In this document: positions 56,913 to 64,000 of the stretch, piece by piece | Layout: each line of letters begins with the position of its first letter | Numbering within the stretch: position 1 is the first letter of the stretch | DNA from: Burkholderiales bacterium | GTDB taxonomy: Bacteria > Pseudomonadota > Gammaproteobacteria > Burkholderiales > Burkholderiaceae_C | DNA length: 64,000 bases | NCBI GenBank assembly: GCA_013044035.1 | Contig: JABEVE010000050.1 | Location: 56,021 to 120,020, forward strand | Direction of reading: 5' to 3' | Translations under genes and position numbers: made by a program | Notes under the pieces: model-generated | The model's input: the letters and a program-made list of their open reading frames with translations, nothing else | Database searches by the model: none | Told to the model about the DNA's origin: nothing

Positions 56913-58943
56913 TCACGCCGCGAGCAGGCTCTGCTTGCGCGTGAGGATTTCCGTATCGCACTTGGGGCAAAACGTGTGTTCGCCCGGCAGATACCCATGC
57001 TTGGGGCAAATGGAAAAAGTGGGCGTGACGGTGATGTAGGGCAGGCGAAAGCGCGTCAGCGCGCGGCGCACCAACTCTTTGCATGCCGCGCCGCTGGACA
57101 GTTGCTCGCGCATGTAGAGGTGGAGCACGGTGCCTCCGGTGTACCTGGACTGCAAGGGTTCCTGCCGTTCGAGCGCCTCGAACGGATCGTCCGTGAAGCC
57201 GACAGGCAATTGCGACGAGTTCGTGTAATAAGGGCGCTCCACCGTGCCGGCCTGGAGAATGTCCGCAAAGCGCTTGCGATCTTCCTTGGCGAAGCGGTAG
57301 GTGGTGCCCTCAGCGGGGGTGGCTTCCAGGTTGTAGAGATGCCCGGTTTCTTCCTGAAAGGCCACGATCCGGCTTCGGACATGGTCGAGGAGGCGCACGG
57401 CAAAGGCATGGCCCCAGGGCGTGGTGATGTCCTGCGCGTCGGCGGTGAAGTTGCGGATCAATTCGTTGATGCCGTTGACCCCCAGCGTCGAAAAATGGTT
57501 GCGCAGTGTGCCGAGATAGCGCTTGGTGTAAGGGAACAAGCCTTGATCCATGAGGCGCTGGATGACCTTGCGCTTGATCTCGAGGCTTTGCTTGCCCATC
57601 TCCAGCAGCACGTCCAGCCGGTCGAGCAGGCCCGACTCGTCGCCGCGGTGCTGATGTCCGAGTCGAGCGCAATTGATCGTGACCACGCCGACTGAACCGG
57701 TCTGCTCCGCCGAGCCAAAGAGGCCATTGCCGCGCTTGAGGAGTTCGCGGAGATCGAGCTGCAAGCGGCAGCACATGGACCGCACCATGTTGGGAGTGAG
57801 GTCGGAGTTGATGAAGTTCTGGAAGTAGGGCAGCCCATACTTGGCCGTCATCTCGAACAGCCGCTGGGCATTCTCGGATTCCCACGGAAAATCTGCCGTG
57901 ATGTTGTAGGTCGGGATCGGAAAGGTGAACACGCGCCCTTTGGCGTCACCGGCCGTCATGACATCGATATAGGCGCGGTTGATCAGATCCATCTCGACCT
58001 GCAACTCGCCGTAGGTGAAGGGCATCTCCTCGCCTCCGATCAGAGGAATTTGGCCGCGCAAATCCTCAGGGCAAGTCCAATCGAACGTGAGATTCGTGAA
58101 GGGAGTCTGCGTTCCCCAACGGGAGGGAACGTTGAGGTTGTAGATCAGCTCCTGAATGCACTGCCGCACGGCGGGATAAGACATCCGATCCCGGCGCACG
58201 AAGGGCGCCATGTAGGTGTCGAACGATGAGAAGGCCTGAGCGCCGGCCCATTCGTTCTGCAGGGTCCCCAGAAAATTGACGATTTGCCCAACGGCAGATG
58301 TCATGTGTCGCGGGGGGCCGGCTTCGACCTTGCCAGGAACCCCGTTGAGCCCCTCGTTCAGCAAGGTGCGCAGTGACCACCCGGCGCAGTAGCCCGACAA
58401 CATGTCGAGGTCATGAATGTGGAGGTCGGCGTTGCGGTGCGCCTCGCCGATCTCGGCGGGATAGACGTGCGAAAGCCAATAGTTGGCGGTGACCTTGCCC
58501 GCCACGTTCAGGATGAGGCCTCCCAGAGAGTAGCCCTGGTTGGCGTTGGCATTGACACGCCAGTCGGCTCGGCTGAGGTACTCGTTCACCGAACTCTCCA
58601 CGTCAACCAGGGCTTTGTAGTCTTGCCGCAGTTTGGCATGCTGCTCGCGATAAACGATGTAGGCACGCGCACTCTGAATGTCATTGGCGGCGATGAGTGT
58701 GTGCTCGACGACGTCCTGGATCTGCTCGACGGTTGGCGCCTGATTGCCGAAGCGGTGGATGAGGACCTTGATGGCATCATCCCCCAGTGCCTGGGCCTCA
58801 TCGGGTCCGAACTCGCCAGTGGCTTCTCCGGCCCGGCGCAAGGCTGAAACAATCTTCTGCGGGTCGAAGCTCACGCGAACGCCATTGCGTTTGACGACCT
58901 CGCGGGGAAGGCTCAGGTGGTGCTCCGCTGCTCGATGGCTCAT
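56913..58943 (-). CDS. nrdD: Anaerobic ribonucleoside-triphosphate reductase, main subunit without its glycyl-radical tail
   Basis: Class III RNR, reducing NTPs to dNTPs without oxygen. 676 residues. An ATP-cone is at about 15-105 (VVKRNGVRVSFDPQKIVSAL ... ARAYIVYREQHAKLRQ), the ten-stranded barrel follows with MCCRLQLDLRELLKRGNG and VGVVTINCARLG, and the C-terminal metal site is SICPKHGYLPGEHTFCPKC. The chain stops 12 residues after that site; the R-V-x-G-Y motif expected next is encoded by the separate gene 48 bp downstream. SD AGGAG precedes the ATG by 6 nt; two NrdR boxes lie upstream. Confidence 0.93.
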   Translation of the reverse strand: MSHRAAEHHLSLPREVVKRNGVRVSFDPQKIVSALRRAGEATGEFGPDEAQALGDDAIKVLIHRFGNQAPTVEQIQDVVEHTLIAANDIQSARAYIVYREQHAKLRQDYKALVDVESSVNEYLSRADWRVNANANQGYSLGGLILNVAGKVTANYWLSHVYPAEIGEAHRNADLHIHDLDMLSGYCAGWSLRTLLNEGLNGVPGKVEAGPPRHMTSAVGQIVNFLGTLQNEWAGAQAFSSFDTYMAPFVRRDRMSYPAVRQCIQELIYNLNVPSRWGTQTPFTNLTFDWTCPEDLRGQIPLIGGEEMPFTYGELQVEMDLINRAYIDVMTAGDAKGRVFTFPIPTYNITADFPWESENAQRLFEMTAKYGLPYFQNFINSDLTPNMVRSMCCRLQLDLRELLKRGNGLFGSAEQTGSVGVVTINCARLGHQHRGDESGLLDRLDVLLEMGKQSLEIKRKVIQRLMDQGLFPYTKRYLGTLRNHFSTLGVNGINELIRNFTADAQDITTPWGHAFAVRLLDHVRSRIVAFQEETGHLYNLEATPAEGTTYRFAKEDRKRFADILQAGTVERPYYTNSSQLPVGFTDDPFEALERQEPLQSRYTGGTVLHLYMREQLSSGAACKELVRRALTRFRLPYITVTPTFSICPKHGYLPGEHTFCPKCDTEILTRKQSLLAA

Positions 58944-58964
58944 TGTGTTCTCCTGGCGACATCA

Positions 58965-58980
58965 ACACTATATCTAGCGT
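58965..58980. promoter_or_regulatory. NrdR box 1
   Basis: ACACTATATCTAGCGT, with core CTATATCTAG, fits the NrdR consensus of the type ACACnATATnTnGTGT. It lies 22 bp before the nrdD start. Confidence 0.75.
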
Positions 58981-58995
58981 TTCGAGGCCGGGTTA

Positions 58996-59011
58996 ACGAC
59001 TAGATGTAGTC
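58996..59011. promoter_or_regulatory. NrdR box 2
   Basis: Core CTAGATGTAG inside the perfect palindrome GACTA-GATG-TAGTC. Its centre is 32 bp from the centre of box 1, i.e. three helical turns, which is the paired spacing known for NrdR operators. Confidence 0.72.
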
Positions 59012-59202
59012 ATGACCTGGGTCAAGAAAGATGAAGATTTCGGGGCGGGTGTTGGGTGCGCGGTGTGGCAATTCGCCGATACGGCGCGAGCCGCGCATCA
59101 GGGCAGGACGGGTCCATCGCAGTGCGGGCGCCGAGCCGGCGGCGCGGCCAGGCGGTGTCGCGACAACCAGCGCAGCCTCATGCCGCGCGGGTTCGGTGGG
59201 CT

Positions 59203-59448
59203 TCAAATGGTCTTGCCGGGACTTGCCGCTGAGGTATCCCGAACGGGGGTTTGTTCGGCTGATCCAGCATCACGAGCGGCGGCGGCGTCGAGGCCGAAAT
59301 CGAGCCAGTCCTCCCCCAAAAGCTCGACAGGATGTTGCGTGCGCTCGGACCCGTTGCCGCAGCGCATGGAGTCTGCGGCGCAGTATCTCTCGCAACCCCA
59401 GCAAATGCGCTCGGGGTGAATCGGGTGAGTCGGGAATTTCTTGACCAT
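59203..59448 (-). CDS. DUF3079 small protein
   Basis: 81 residues of the DUF3079 family. The conserved block KKFPTHPIHPERICWGCERY, CAADSMRCGNGSERTQHP contains four cysteines, suggesting a metal site. Start 59448 gives MVKKFPTHP, the family N-terminus. Function unknown. Oriented away from the nsrR-like gene, with 293 bp between them. Confidence 0.82.
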   Translation of the reverse strand: MVKKFPTHPIHPERICWGCERYCAADSMRCGNGSERTQHPVELLGEDWLDFGLDAAAARDAGSAEQTPVRDTSAASPGKTI

Positions 59449-59697
59449 ATCCGATGGCCCTGCATCCCAGCACAAGGCGCGACTGCCGGCTGGGTTGCGG
59501 GCATGGCGGATCGGGATGGTGCCGGGCAAGTGGCTGATTCACCGCATGGGCGGTTGTCCTGGTTCTGACTTGGTTCGGCGGTCGGCTCGAGCGGCGGAAT
59601 GCGGTCCGGCAGTTTGTGCTTCGTCCGCTGTCGCGCATGCATGCGGTCGTTCCTTGTGGCAAATCTTGCGCATAACAAGTACTGCCAATACCACTAT

Positions 59698-59708
59698 AAG
59701 ATGCCTTT
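59698..59708 (+). promoter_or_regulatory. NsrR half-site in the promoter of the Rrf2 gene
   Basis: AAGATGCCTTT matches the 11-bp NsrR half-site AAGATGCYTTT exactly and lies 33 bp before the start of the Rrf2-family gene, overlapping the end of the likely -10 element CTATAAG. It suggests autoregulation by nitric oxide. Confidence 0.65.
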
Positions 59709-59741
59709 GCGATCAACACAAGGCCTCTTGGGCAACCACGC

Positions 59742-60182
59742 ATGAAACTCACAGCATTCTCCGATTTCGGGCTCCGTGCCCTGCTCGTGCTTGCCGGCAG
59801 TGCGCGGGCGAACTGGTTGACCACCGAGTTGGCGGCCAAGCTCGATGTATCGCGAGATCACTTGATCAAAGTGCTGCAGCGCCTGGCCGCCGGAGGCTAT
59901 GTACAAACCATGCGTGGGGCGGGCGGTGGGGTGCGACTGCTCGGTGAGCCAACGGCCATAAGGCTTGGTGAAGTGCTGGCCTGGCTGGAAGACGATCAGG
60001 CCTTGGTCGAATGCTTTCGCGAGGACGCAGGACACTGCGTGCTCACGGGCTTTTGTGCCTTGCGTCCCAGGCTGGACCGCGCACGCCGTGCGTTTTATGC
60101 GGAACTGAACACCAGCACGCTGGCCGACTGCGTCAATCCAGCCCTGCGTCGCTTTGTGGAAAGCAACGCTCCCATGGCCTGA
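59742..60182 (+). CDS. nsrR: NsrR-like Rrf2-family nitric-oxide-sensing regulator
   Basis: 146 residues. Winged HTH at the N-terminus (MKLTAFSDFGLRALLVLAGS, AKLDVSRDHLIKVLQRLAAGGYV, TMRGAGGGVRL). Three cysteines in VECFREDAGHCVLTGFCAL (C-x7-C-x5-C) match the cluster ligands of NsrR, with HCVLTGFCAL close to the HCxxxPxC segment of that family. It should sense NO through an iron-sulfur cluster. A consensus half-site lies in its promoter and a hemerythrin gene is convergent 26 bp away. Confidence 0.88.
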   Translation: MKLTAFSDFGLRALLVLAGSARANWLTTELAAKLDVSRDHLIKVLQRLAAGGYVQTMRGAGGGVRLLGEPTAIRLGEVLAWLEDDQALVECFREDAGHCVLTGFCALRPRLDRARRAFYAELNTSTLADCVNPALRRFVESNAPMA

Positions 60183-60208
60183 CCGGCCCAAACGCCAGAG
60201 CCTTCAGG

Positions 60209-60613
60209 TCAAGCCCGCGTTTCGACGAAAAGCCCTTTTTCTTCGCGCTCGAAATGATGTTCGAGCAGATGCTGCAACGGCAGGGTGGCATCGACCAGGG
60301 CCAACCGTGTCTTGTCGTCGCGGACCCACGCAGGCATGGTGAAGAGTGCCTCGCGCCATTCGGCGAGCATCGCTGAAAGTTTGCCGTGCTCGGCCAGATA
60401 GACCTTCGCGGCCCATCGCGCCGAGGCCGGAAGCCTTGGAATCAAAGTGCCCTCCTCATGGGCGATATGGGCTTGCTGCTGGTCGTGCAAAACCTTCAGC
60501 GACTCGCGTGCCCGGGCGATGTCGCCGACCAGCAGCGCCATGCGGGCCTGCTGCATCATGCTGAGCATGTGCTCATGTTCCACAACCAGATCCTCGGGCA
60601 TGGCCGCCGGCAT
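60209..60613 (-). CDS. Hemerythrin-like di-iron protein
   Basis: 134 residues, four-helix HHE-type hemerythrin. Iron ligands are expected in LVVEHEHMLSM, AHIAHEEGTLIPRL, LAEHGKLS and HLLEHHFEREEKGLF. The ATG at 60613 has GGAG with 6 nt spacing; a GTG start at 60673 would add 20 residues. It may bind O2 or NO; proximity to the NsrR-like regulator makes an NO-related role more likely, as inference. Confidence 0.85.
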   Translation of the reverse strand: MPAAMPEDLVVEHEHMLSMMQQARMALLVGDIARARESLKVLHDQQQAHIAHEEGTLIPRLPASARWAAKVYLAEHGKLSAMLAEWREALFTMPAWVRDDKTRLALVDATLPLQHLLEHHFEREEKGLFVETRA

Positions 60614-60859
60614 CTCACGCTCCACTTGATGGCACGGCAGCATGGTACGGGTCACGGTGCCCGGCTTGTTCACCGCAGGACGATGTGCCGTCGATCGTTC
60701 AATGATTCATGGATCTCGGCCGTGGTTCGATCCCCCGTTCGTCGCGGCCGGATTCGTGGGGATCGCGAGCGTCGTGAGATTTGAACGCATGGAGTCCGGG
60801 CTCGGCCTCGTCGCCCTTCGAGCGCTTTGGTCGGCCCGAATGGCGACAAGGCCCACACG

Positions 60860-62158
60860 TCATTGCGGCAGTTCCTGGCCTTTCGTTTCCAGGGCGAACG
60901 GAATGATCGCGAGACCGGCGATGAAGGCCAGCGCCGTGTAGGCAACAGGTGTGCCGAGCGTGCCCATCGCGCTGACCGAGGCGGCGAGCGCGAAGTTCAC
61001 ACCCGCGCCGATGAAGCGGCCCACCGAGGTGTTGAAGGCGAAGGCCGTTGCACGCACGCGGGTTTCGTATTGCTCGGGTAGCCACAGGCTGAACATCGCA
61101 AAATTGCCACCGAAGAATCCCAGGAAGAACAGGGTCACGATGAAGGTGTCGAGCCCGTTGGGCAGATAGAACGCCCAGCCGAAACTCAGGGCGATGAAGA
61201 CGGCCATGCCGAGAAAATAAATGGCCAAGGTATTTTTGCGACCGAAGCGCTCGGCCAGTGGGGGAAGGGCCAGGCAGCCGAGAATGGTGCCGATGGAGAG
61301 GATGCCGGTGCCGATGGATGCCATGTGCACCGCCTGGATGAGCGTCATGCCCTCCTTCTTGGCCAGGAAGATGATGGCCGCGGGCTCGTACACCGCGCCC
61401 GCCCACAGGCCGATGATGGCGACGGTCAGAAGCGTGGAATTCACCAGCGTGCGGCGCAGGTATTGCGGGCTGAAGATTTCGCGCAATGGGCTGCGCTGCG
61501 CAGCCTTCTTCCCGGCTTTTTCCCAGCGCTCGGGCTCGCGCACTTTCAGCATCGTGTAGATGGAGACAACCACGGGCACGAGGCCGCAAAAGAACATCGC
61601 CCGCCAGCCATAGTGCGCGCCGACGGTGTAGTTGAGCGCTGCGGCGATGAAGAACCCGGCGTAATAGCCCGTCTGGAGGAATCCGGCGCCCATCTTGCGG
61701 CGATCTTCCGGCCAGGATTCGGCGACATAGGTTCCCGCAAGCGCCCACTCGCCACCGATGCCGATGCCGGCGAGCATGCGGAAGATCGCGAGTTCCCAGA
61801 CATTCTGGGACAACGCGGCCAGGCCGGTGAACAAGGCGTAGCCGAAGATCGTGGCGGCAAGCACGCGTGTGCGGCCGAATCGGTCGGCAATGGGCCCCCA
61901 GATGAACGACAGTCCCCAGCCGACGAGGAAGAGTGCAAACAGGATTGAGCCCGCCAGGCCGATGTTGCCGGGCGTGGCGGCGATCCCGGACTTGGGTAGC
62001 AATTCGGTCAGTGCCGGAACCAGGACCAGGGCGTAAATGATCGAATCCATGCCGTCCAGCGTCCAGCCGAACCAGGCAGCCCAGAAGCCTCGAATCTGGT
62101 CCCGGTTCAAGGGTGTTCGCGTTGGCCGCGCTGTGGCGGCCAGGGTGTTGCTGTCCAT
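60860..62158 (-). CDS. MFS transporter (organic acid/aromatic acid type)
   Basis: 432 residues, 12 transmembrane helices. The family motif GPIADRFGRTRVL lies between helices 2 and 3, GWTLDGMDSIIYAL in helix 1 has the acidic residue of acid/H+ symporters, and GIGIGGEWALAGTYVAESWP in helices 4-5 and PLAERFGRKNTL in the second half follow. SD AAGGAG is 7 nt from the ATG. It follows mdcH by 117 bp on the same strand, so the substrate may be malonate or a related acid; that is inference. Confidence 0.88.
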   Translation of the reverse strand: MDSNTLAATARPTRTPLNRDQIRGFWAAWFGWTLDGMDSIIYALVLVPALTELLPKSGIAATPGNIGLAGSILFALFLVGWGLSFIWGPIADRFGRTRVLAATIFGYALFTGLAALSQNVWELAIFRMLAGIGIGGEWALAGTYVAESWPEDRRKMGAGFLQTGYYAGFFIAAALNYTVGAHYGWRAMFFCGLVPVVVSIYTMLKVREPERWEKAGKKAAQRSPLREIFSPQYLRRTLVNSTLLTVAIIGLWAGAVYEPAAIIFLAKKEGMTLIQAVHMASIGTGILSIGTILGCLALPPLAERFGRKNTLAIYFLGMAVFIALSFGWAFYLPNGLDTFIVTLFFLGFFGGNFAMFSLWLPEQYETRVRATAFAFNTSVGRFIGAGVNFALAASVSAMGTLGTPVAYTALAFIAGLAIIPFALETKGQELPQ

Positions 62159-62275
62159 CGCTTGTCTCCTTCGATTGTTCCGGGTCGTGGATCCGGGGTA
62201 GGTGATGCCGTGCAAATTGGCATGAGCCGGACTGACCGGCGCATGCCAGGGGTTGAACCCGTGCCGCATGGATGT

Positions 62276-63241
62276 TCAAGTCCTGTTGCGTCGATCCTCC
62301 ATGTTGGTCTGGAACCGCCGCGCGCCGAGAACCAGGGAGTGCAGGTCGGAACCCTCCGCGGAAACGGCTCGTACGTTCTCGAAAGCCGCCTGCGCCAGTT
62401 GCGTCAGTGTCTGCCCAGGTGGCAATTCGATGAATTGGCGTACCCCATGCTCGTACAACACCGTGGTGCCGTCATGCCACCGCACGGGAGCCATGACGTT
62501 GTCCGCCAGATCGGCAGCGATGGCCTCGGCAGACCCGAGCAGGCGCCCGCTTCGATTGCCGACATAGGGCACCCGCGGGGCCTGGGCAGGGCATGCGAGC
62601 AGCGCGTCGCGCAGGCCCTGCGCGACACCGGCCAGCAGCACGCAGTGCGAGGGCACGGCCACGTCGAGCCGTTCGGCGCGGCGCACGCCGAGGTTGCGGG
62701 CGGCGCGCAGAGCCTGTTCCAGCGCAGCGTCGGCGCCGGCGATGACGAATTGCGCGGGCCCGTTCAAATTGGCCAGGTAAACCCGCTGCTCGGCGGTGGC
62801 ACCGGCCGGTGCCACCGCGTGCAGGATGTCCTCGACACTGCGTTGGCCAAGGCCAACGATCACGGCCATGCCGTAGCCCTTGGGGTAGGCGCGCTCCATC
62901 AGCGTGGCGCGCAACAGCACGATGCGCAGGGCCTGGTCGAACGCCAGCGAACCGACGATCACGGCGGCGGTGAAAGCGCCCACCGACAAGCCCGCGACCG
63001 CGTCCGGCCGCAGGCCTTGCGCATCCAGAGCACGCGCCAGGGCAACGCCGGCAATCACGATGGACAGTTGAGCTGCGACGGTGGAGCGCAGTTCCAGGGC
63101 GCCGTCCAGGCGGCGCACGTCGCGTTGCAGGATGCGGCTGGCCTCGTCGAGGGTGCGCTCGACCTCGGCGTGTGGCGGCAGAAGACGTAGAAAACCGGGC
63201 GACTGCGCGCCTTGTCCCGGACAGAGGAAGGCCAGCTTCAT
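62276..63241 (-). CDS. mdcH: Malonate decarboxylase, malonyl-CoA:ACP transacylase subunit
   Basis: 321 residues, FabD-like fold. Activates the malonate decarboxylase carrier protein by transferring malonyl from CoA. FLCPGQGAQSPGFL, the nucleophile serine in AGLSVGAFTAAV, NLNGPAQFVIAG and the histidine in VAVPSHCVLL are present. Its ATG overlaps the mdcG stop (ATGA). Only this and mdcG of the mdc set are in the window. Confidence 0.92.
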   Translation of the reverse strand: MKLAFLCPGQGAQSPGFLRLLPPHAEVERTLDEASRILQRDVRRLDGALELRSTVAAQLSIVIAGVALARALDAQGLRPDAVAGLSVGAFTAAVIVGSLAFDQALRIVLLRATLMERAYPKGYGMAVIVGLGQRSVEDILHAVAPAGATAEQRVYLANLNGPAQFVIAGADAALEQALRAARNLGVRRAERLDVAVPSHCVLLAGVAQGLRDALLACPAQAPRVPYVGNRSGRLLGSAEAIAADLADNVMAPVRWHDGTTVLYEHGVRQFIELPPGQTLTQLAQAAFENVRAVSAEGSDLHSLVLGARRFQTNMEDRRNRT

Positions 63242-63828
63242 GCGACTTCGGCCCATGGATCGGGCGTCAGTCGCGCGCCATGGGCGCTGCGCAACAACAT
63301 GGGGCCAGCGCCCATCGCGTACTCGGACAGCGCCACGGCGCCGGCTGGTGTTTGCAGTTGCACGTCCATGCGAACCTGTCCCTGGCGCGGCAGTCGTGTC
63401 CAGAGTGCCCGGGCTTCGGAGCGGGAGATGGCGTGCTCGAGCGGCACCACCAGATCGAGGTCGCTGTCGTTGCCGACGCTGGCGAGGCCCGACGCCAGCT
63501 CGAACCCCACGCTGCCTCCCGGGCCCCAGCGCAAATCCGGCCAAGCGTTCCACGCCTGTTCCACGGCTGCGAGGGCTTGCATCGCCGGCATGGCGAGGCG
63601 CGATGCATCCAAGTCGCTGAGCCGGCCACGCAGATCCCACGGCGCCAGTCTGCATTCGACCTGCAGTGGATCCAGCCAGGCTGCAGTGCGCTGGGTACGG
63701 GTGCCGCCGCGAATGCCAACGGGCACGCGGTTCGCGCGCCAGGGTGCACGCCGCACGACGACCCACGGCGCCTGCGACAAGGAACGCGCAACCCAATCGG
63801 GTGGCAAGCTGTCGAAGGCGAACGCCAC
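63238..63828 (-). CDS. mdcG: Phosphoribosyl-dephospho-CoA transferase (malonate decarboxylase holo-ACP synthase)
   Basis: 196 residues from a GTG start at 63828. Attaches the 2'-(5''-phosphoribosyl)-3'-dephospho-CoA prosthetic group to the malonate decarboxylase carrier protein. The nucleotidyltransferase motif is GNDSDLDLVV; APWVVVRRAP and RVPVGIRG match MdcG N-termini. The frame stays open past the window-proximal GTG with no ATG, so the true start could lie a few codons further right. Other mdc genes would be beyond 64000 or elsewhere. Confidence 0.87.
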   Translation of the reverse strand: MAFAFDSLPPDWVARSLSQAPWVVVRRAPWRANRVPVGIRGGTRTQRTAAWLDPLQVECRLAPWDLRGRLSDLDASRLAMPAMQALAAVEQAWNAWPDLRWGPGGSVGFELASGLASVGNDSDLDLVVPLEHAISRSEARALWTRLPRQGQVRMDVQLQTPAGAVALSEYAMGAGPMLLRSAHGARLTPDPWAEVA

Positions 63829-63877
63829 AAGGCTTCGGTCGCAGCAAACCAGGACTGATCCAGATCCTGCATTGCAT

Positions 63878-64000
63878 GGGATTCCTCGCGAAGCATTCGT
63901 CTGCGGGCTGTCGGGGGCGGTCCCAAGAACGCGAAGGGCCGCTCCCGAGGGTTCTTGGCCCCCTCGGGGGGAGCCCGCTTGCGGGCTGTCGGGGGCGGTC
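63878..64000. repeat. GC-rich intergenic element with two copies of a 20-bp unit
   Basis: GCGGGCTGTCGGGGGCGGTC occurs at 63903-63922 and again at 63981-64000. Between them lie GCCCGC-TT-GCGGGC and CCCCCTCGGGGG hairpins. Such GC-rich blocks recur between genes in many Burkholderiales. It is cut by the window end. Confidence 0.7.

Noticed and set aside
59178..59678. A 166-codon minus-strand frame across the DUF3079 gene
   Set aside because: It is in a different frame from the conserved DUF3079 sequence and has no similarity of its own that I recognise.
60715..60745. GGTTCGATCCCCCG, resembling a tRNA T-arm
   Set aside because: The T-stem does not pair and no acceptor, D or anticodon arm can be built around it.

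Overview
The window reads as a high-GC, gene-dense chromosome segment of a betaproteobacterium, most likely Burkholderiales. Supporting signs are the xseA-sodB and clpS-clpA pairs, an ECF sigma factor/DUF3619/DUF3106/RDD operon, a DUF3079 protein, an intracellular PHB depolymerase, a GlnB-type PII protein and a 6S RNA behind zapA. A Thiomonas-like organism is a guess. I see no rRNA, tRNA, CRISPR array, transposase or prophage.

1-7.8 kb holds housekeeping genes: xseA, sodB, a DUF192 secreted protein, a tiny secreted His/Lys/Met repeat protein, icd, clpS-clpA. 7.8-14.2 kb is one large two-module nonribosomal peptide synthetase on the minus strand, with no thioesterase and no other biosynthetic gene beside it. 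14.4-19.5 kb: ilvD, lgt, a PIN-domain gene behind a TauE/SafE permease, a 6S RNA, zapA and a ZapB-like coiled-coil gene. 19.5-27.4 kb: a cobalamin riboswitch followed by btuB-btuC-btuD, converging on a minus-strand rnfB-like/nth/btuF operon, then phaZ. 27.6-42 kb: aromatic aminotransferase, uvrB, a Tat-exported sugar dehydrogenase, a low-molecular-weight phosphatase, a GNAT protein, nadE, glnB, a LOG protein, dgkA, a glycosyltransferase/LpxH-like pair, and the ECF sigma operon.

42-64 kb looks more accessory and is centred on low-oxygen life. It holds an ArsR-type regulator, an FNR with all four iron-sulfur cysteines, a three-domain 6-pyruvoyl-tetrahydropterin-synthase-like protein, a lactate locus (lldP-lldD, divergent lldR, two operators), a D-amino-acid dehydrogenase, an orphan thiazole synthase and a 2-keto acid decarboxylase. 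A long apparent operon follows: nrdD, a separate 64-residue glycyl-radical polypeptide, nrdG, ubiU, ubiV, ubiT. It is preceded by two NrdR-type boxes 32 bp apart. It encodes oxygen-independent deoxynucleotide synthesis together with oxygen-independent ubiquinone synthesis. Beyond it are DUF3079, an NsrR-like Rrf2 regulator with a matching half-site in its own promoter, a hemerythrin, an MFS transporter, and mdcH/mdcG of a malonate decarboxylase cluster that probably continues past the window end.

The observations most worth following are the split anaerobic ribonucleotide reductase and its shared operon with ubiUVT, the solitary NRPS with a readable Glu-then-Gly specificity code, and the triple pterin-synthase-fold protein in which only the middle domain keeps its zinc and catalytic residues.
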